A stretch of 64,000 bases of DNA from Calvatia gigantea (lineage: Eukaryota; Basidiomycota; Agaricomycetes; Agaricales; Lycoperdaceae), in the NCBI GenBank assembly GCA_025093985.1, contig JACAAK010000002.1, forward strand, positions 1,922,001-1,986,000. Reading direction: 5' to 3'. Position numbers and translations under genes: made by a program. This document shows, in pieces, positions 60,011 to 64,000 of this stretch. The notes beneath the pieces are model-generated. The model was not told the DNA's origin, ran no database searches, and was given only the letters and a program-made list of their open reading frames with translations. Every line of letters begins with the position of its first letter. Position 1 is the first letter of the stretch.

Positions 60011-60930
60011 ATGGCAAGAGCTTGTATCAATCTCGCTATGCGGACGACATTGCGTGAAAAAGTGCGCTCTATACCCCTTCCGCGGAGCTTCTGTGCTCGT
60101 CCGTCTGGCCGATCTACCACTCCAGTGCAGTACCCTGGGGGGCTTGAAGTCTGGCCTGCTTACTTCACGATTAGCGAGCAGAAGATACTGCTGCGAGCGT
60201 CTTTACAAAAGCTGGACAGCTCCGAAAGCACGAGGAGTCGCAGGCGAAGGCGAAATTACCTCAAGACACTATCAACGACCATCCCAGATCCTCACAACGT
60301 CCAGGATATCTTCTTGCCGGATGAATACTACGAATTCCGGGAGGTATTCCAAGCCAAGGACCAGGCGAAAATGACGTTCTGATGATCGCACGGCTTTTAG
60401 GGACATTACGATGGTGTCATTCACGATTATCGCGAGATCCATCTCACTTCAGTGGCCGGATGAGGTTGAAGGTCTTTCGAGTGTACTCGAGCGCCTGTAC
60501 GCCCTCTGTCCAACTCAAAACGTCCAGACACATCTTCTGCACTTAGCTACGCATGGTTACATACTACCTCACATCGATAACGTTCATGCGAGCGGAACAT
60601 GGATTCTCGGCGTGAGCCTCGGTAACGAGAGGATTCTCCATTTGGAATCCGCCGGAGGACACCCATCATCACTCGATGTTCCCTTGCCTTCTGGAAGCGC
60701 GTACATACAAAGGTACTTATGATCCCAATGGCTCCAGCGCTTATCGACCGAGAGTTTTCATTAGTGGTGACGTCCGATACGCCTATAAACATTCGATCAC
60801 ACATAATCCCAGAGGGGATATTGGACAACGCCTCAGCATCATGATCAGGGTAGGTGCTTGAACAAAGTACCTAAAACCGATTTACATCTCCTTGCCGCAG
60901 GACCTTCCAGCAGCAACAACAGAGCGGTAA
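60011..60930 (+). CDS. ALKBH7-like Fe(II)/2-oxoglutarate dioxygenase
   Basis: AlkB-family oxygenase of the mitochondrial ALKBH7 type; in animals ALKBH7 acts in mitochondria in programmed necrosis and fat metabolism. The ATG at 60011 gives a basic leader (MARACINLAMRTTLREKVRS). Then come LEVWPAYFTISEQKILLRAS and, after a 57 bp intron, GHYDGVIHDYREIHL. The iron-binding HxD is in GYILPHIDNVHASGTWILG. After a third exon junction (SAYIQR), the distal His and the 2-oxoglutarate Arg fall in YAYKHSITHN and GQRLSIMIR. The last exon encodes DLPAATTER and stops at 60930. Four exons, intact frame, about 245 residues, normal for the family. Confidence 0.88.
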
Positions 60931-61825
60931 TGCATTCCAATTCAAGGTTGTAAATCTGGGGTATCCATCTGAGGCGTGCTGGGAAAACGTGACACACTTA
61001 CTGGTAATGCGTCCGATCTTTTCCAACGAAGAACTTGAAGGGATCCTCAAATCATCCGACTTTGGACTGGTTTTCTCGCTTGTTTCGTGGTCTTTGATAA
61101 GACTAGAATCCTCGGCTTCTCCCCAGCCATTGTAAGAAGGAATTTCCTATTAGTATCTAAATTTCTCCACTCCTCCGCCACTTCAACTGCCGTTCTGTCT
61201 TGATTGAATCTCTAGTCCGGCTGACGGAAATTGTTCATTTATGAACTGAGTTTATCTCCAATGCCTTACCGTGCCTGATCTCAGCTTTCATCCGTTCGGT
61301 TTGTTTCCTCAAACATAATATCAGATTCTCGCAACCTGATGACTTCAGAGGTGATCACATTATCCCAAAAAGAACTTTAGACCATTTGTGGAACGGCCTG
61401 GCTTCTTTCTAAAGATAGTCCGTGGCAATAATTAGCTCTGTAGGTTACTTGACCTAAGCTCGTATTGCCGATTGTGAGAGTGGTCGACTCCGCTGCTTCA
61501 GATGGGAGAAACATCCACCCCCAATAAAAAGAGCTGGGGACGTGGAACTATGAACCGAAACCGCGAGGCTAACTGGTGTGCGGTCGAACAGGCATTCGAC
61601 CACGGCTATGATATATGTTCCTCTTCAGCAACACAGACAGTATTAAATACACGCCCCGATCACATTCATCATTGGATGAAATGCTAAGCCTTTAAGCAAA
61701 CTTTCAATCTAGATAACTTATTTAAGAGATCCATGCGAGCTCAAGCACCAAAAGTCTGTATGTATGGCATCGAAAAGCGGGGATTACAGCAGACAATGCA
61801 AGGTACATAGGCAGGAGAAGTTGCT
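60931..61825. other. Intergenic region, nothing supported
   Basis: About 0.9 kb with no ORF that shows a domain or consistent splicing. The short frame at 61502-61684 is open but has no recognisable features. Confidence 0.4.
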
Positions 61826-62168
61826 TCATACGACCTTGTTGATGCCAACGGCCCTACAGGTAAGGCGATGGGGTAAGTTTGTCATATTAATAGGATATGC
61901 CAATGCATACGGCAGAACGACTATGCGGCCCCCATCCTCTTCTATGGTCAGGATTTGAGTACCCTAAAAATTAAGATATATAAAACCATCGCGGTGTTCC
62001 AAAATCCACGCGAAGACTCACGTCGTCTAAGAAGCTGGAATCCTGGACAGTTCCATAGATAGTCTCTCCCGTCGGAAGCCAGTAAAATACGCGTGTGCCA
62101 ATCTTTTCATATTGTTTAGGCTCTGCCCCGCGGAATAATTCGAGGGAACGAACCGGAAAAGCGTTCAT
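61826..62168 (-). CDS. Small hypothetical protein, three exons
   Basis: From the ATG at 62168 the frame reads MNAFPVRSLELFRGAEPKQY and then KIGTRVFYWLPTGETIYGTV. GTGAGTCTTC (near 62024) to TTTTTAG starts an exon GTQILTIEEDGGRIVVLP. A second intron leads to AVGINKVV and a stop. The spliced product is about 75 residues. Alternating hydrophobic and polar positions suggest a small all-beta (SH3- or Tudor-like) barrel. I think similar short proteins occur in other mushroom genomes, but this is memory, not a search. Function unknown. The two in-phase introns are the main support. Confidence 0.55.
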
Positions 62169-63145
62169 AGCCCAAATAGTAGGTTGAAAAATGCTTGGTA
62201 GGAAGTGTGAGGATACTGTTCTCAAACTCTCGACCCTATATATACACCCTCGGTACTCAACTAGCCGCTTGTCGTCTCTTTGAAAGGCCTAGGCGGTGAT
62301 AGGGCTTTCTTTGAGTCCAGTAGTGATCGACTGGAATATGATCATTTCGCATTAGAGAATGACCTGGTGTCGCTGGCCGACCTGCAATGCAAAGATGCGA
62401 GATTGTGGAAGAGAGATGCAACACTGGGCTTGCAGCTGATGGGGTGCAGAAAAGTTCGTGGAGCATGGCTCCATTACTTCATTCCATCGTCGCGGGGTCG
62501 GAAAATAAGTGACGGGTTCGAGGAGACGAGGACCGTGTCGAGTTGCAAACCACCTGTGAACCGGTGGCTTCAAGGCACGCTTAATTTGTGCACATACTAC
62601 TGCGGGGTGCATGCAAGGTAGTCGCCGCTAATTTCACAAACCATTTTCTCAAGCCACATGCTTGAGACTGACGGGCGCGTGGCGGACACGCAGCCCTAAT
62701 AGACCACTTGGTTCTCTGAACCATTAATAAAGCAAGGTGAGAGAATAACTTGCTACAAGCCATTGATCCTCGGAGACGGCCAGCTTGGGGTAATCTGCGG
62801 CTTGCGGCATAACGCTTCTTGACAAGGTCTGCGCACACGCAAAAGCAGAGCACTGTGCAATGAGGTGAACCAAATTCATAGATAAACCACGCCACTCTCG
62901 GCTCTGCGGAAAGGGTCGCAAGTTTCAGGTATGATAAGATTGCAGAGAGAGAGAGGAAAGGGGGTGGGATAAAGAAAGAGATGATCTTCGCGGCCCTCGA
63001 AAGTACTGTTGTGGTCCTGAATCATGGATGTGGATTGCAACTCTTCTGCTGTGGTTTTGTTGACTGATCTTGTGATAACGTGACTTGCTCAGAATCTCGA
63101 AGCTTGAGTACCGAGTCCCCGTATAACCTTTGGTCCGCCTTTATC
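62169..63145. other. Intergenic region upstream of LST8, nothing supported
   Basis: About 1 kb with several overlapping short ORFs on both strands (the longest at 62280-62618, plus) and none with a recognisable domain. A GA-rich stretch (AGAGAGAGAGGAAAGG, 62945-62960) lies about 190 bp before the LST8 start. Confidence 0.4.
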
Positions 63146-64000
63146 ATGCCTGCTCCCACGCAAAAGACGAATGCTGCTCGTCAAGACATGTCTGTGATAC
63201 TGGTAACCGGATCTTACGATCATGAGATCAGGTTTTGGGAGGCTTGGAGTGGCATATGTTCCCGGACTATTGCTCGTTCAGGCGAATCTGGTGTAAGATT
63301 CTGCCATTCTCCTGGGGCATAATACGCTGACTTATGGATTTCCAGCAAGTAAACCGGCTTGCAATATCGCCAGAGTACTCTTTCCCCTGATAGCTCAGCA
63401 GAGACACGCGCTAATCGTTGCCCCAGTAAACGTCTGCTAGCAGCGGCTATCCACAAGAAGGTCAACATCTATGAGGTAGCAAGTACTGCGAATGAACCCG
63501 TGTGTGCCTTTATTAGCTCGGAGTAGACGAAATTTGACTTATCGCCACTAGCTTGTGACCTTCGAAGGGCACACCATGAACGTCACCGCGGTCTCATTTC
63601 ATAGTGAAGGCAAGTGGCTGGTCACCGGCAGTGAAGACGGGACTATAAGGATCTGGGATCTACGGCACGTTATCATCCCTGTTACAAATGATTTTTCAAT
63701 CACTTTGACCTGACTGCTTTCGATAGAAATTCCTCACTACACCGCACCTATGACAACGGAGCTCCTGGTATGTCCCATTTTCATACAGCAACCAGCGTTT
63801 TACATGGTTTTATGCTCAGTCAATGATGTTGTGATCCATCCAAACCAGGGAGAATTGATATCCTGCGACCAGGTTGGGAGCATTAAGCAATGGGATTTAT
63901 CCGACAATATCTGTTCACATGAATTGGTGAAGTGCTTCCGTCCTGGCTTTTCATTTAATATAAAGCTGATTATCCACGTGAGAACATAGACACCTGCAGC
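63146..64000 (+). CDS. LST8: TOR complex subunit Lst8 (WD40 repeats), truncated by window end
   Basis: Lst8 is the seven-bladed WD40 protein that stabilises the TOR kinase domain in TORC1 and TORC2. The ATG at 63146 gives [20 protein letters not shown] followed by [20 protein letters not shown]. Splicing gives [87 protein letters not shown] and [20 protein letters not shown]. These match the start of Lst8 closely, including the blade-1 Trp and the DNGAPVNDVV segment. The intron at 63665-63726 uses a GC donor. About 60 percent of the protein is in view. The remaining blades lie beyond base 64000. Confidence 0.93.

Noticed and set aside
39185..63146. Biosynthetic or defence gene cluster in the gene-rich part
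   Set aside because: The genes are unrelated housekeeping functions with no backbone enzyme, transporter-regulator pair or shared promoter motif that I could see.
1..64000. tRNA, rRNA or CRISPR array
   Set aside because: I looked for T-loop-like GGTTCGA words and regular spacer repeats. The few hits lie in LTRs or coding sequence without a cloverleaf, and no spaced repeat array exists.

Overview
The window is fungal nuclear DNA, most likely from a mushroom-forming basidiomycete (Agaricomycetes). The reasons are dense genes broken by many 45-65 bp GT-AG introns, the gene set (GH55 glucanase, Eco1, Cdc45, Aim25-type scramblase, mitochondrial IF2, CHORD-CS protein, mitochondrial carrier, ALKBH7-like oxygenase, Lst8), and a neighbouring block of chromodomain Ty3/Gypsy and Copia-type LTR elements. 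The species cannot be named from sequence alone.

Bases 1 to about 38,200 are a nested transposon block that is A/T-rich and almost free of CpG. Its coding remnants carry many stops at family Arg or Trp positions. From left to right it holds: (a) a chromovirus 'A1' (1-7059, 5' LTR outside the window) with a 1.3 kb non-coding repeat 'Rep-X' in its integrase; (b) a 2,920 bp direct tandem duplication (7245-13084); (c) a 9.4 kb minus-strand chromovirus 'B' (12008-21452) with both LTRs and a GTGAC target-site duplication, an extra ORF after the chromodomain, and a solo A-type LTR in its integrase; (d) a second, truncated A-type chromovirus (22199-24324); (e) a decayed intron-containing gene split by a solo B-type LTR; (f) an 8.1 kb Copia-like element 'C' (27662-35799) with two 575 bp LTRs, a CCTCT target duplication and a half-tRNA-type primer site, but no recognisable pol, carrying a full Rep-X and a decayed ~50 bp minisatellite; (g) a solo C-type LTR and further gene relics. 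Five insertions have 5 bp target-site duplications readable in the sequence, and Rep-X has a probable sixth, so the order of events can be partly reconstructed.

From about 38.3 kb composition switches abruptly to CpG-containing euchromatin with ordinary genes: a secreted GH55 exo-beta-1,3-glucanase (39185-42734, +), Eco1 cohesin acetyltransferase (43005-44071, +), a weak serine-rich ORF (44305-44859, -), an unknown 633-aa protein (45774-47791, +), Cdc45 (48300-50751, -), a phospholipid scramblase-family protein (51766-53357, -), mitochondrial IF2 (to 56696, +), a CHORD-CS protein (56752-58176, -), a mitochondrial carrier (58474-59789, -), an ALKBH7-like oxygenase (60011-60930, +), a tiny hypothetical protein (61826-62168, -) and Lst8 (63146 to the window end, +). 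These are unlinked housekeeping functions rather than a pathway cluster: cell-wall hydrolysis, sister-chromatid cohesion and replication, mitochondrial translation and transport, TOR signalling.

I found no tRNA, rRNA, CRISPR array or biosynthetic cluster. The most unusual items are the extra 3' ORFs in both chromovirus families, the TTAGATTA-studded Rep-X, the minisatellite-bearing Copia-like element without pol, the mirror-image CpG decay between tandem copies, and micro-exons (16, 19 and 24 nt) in two host genes.
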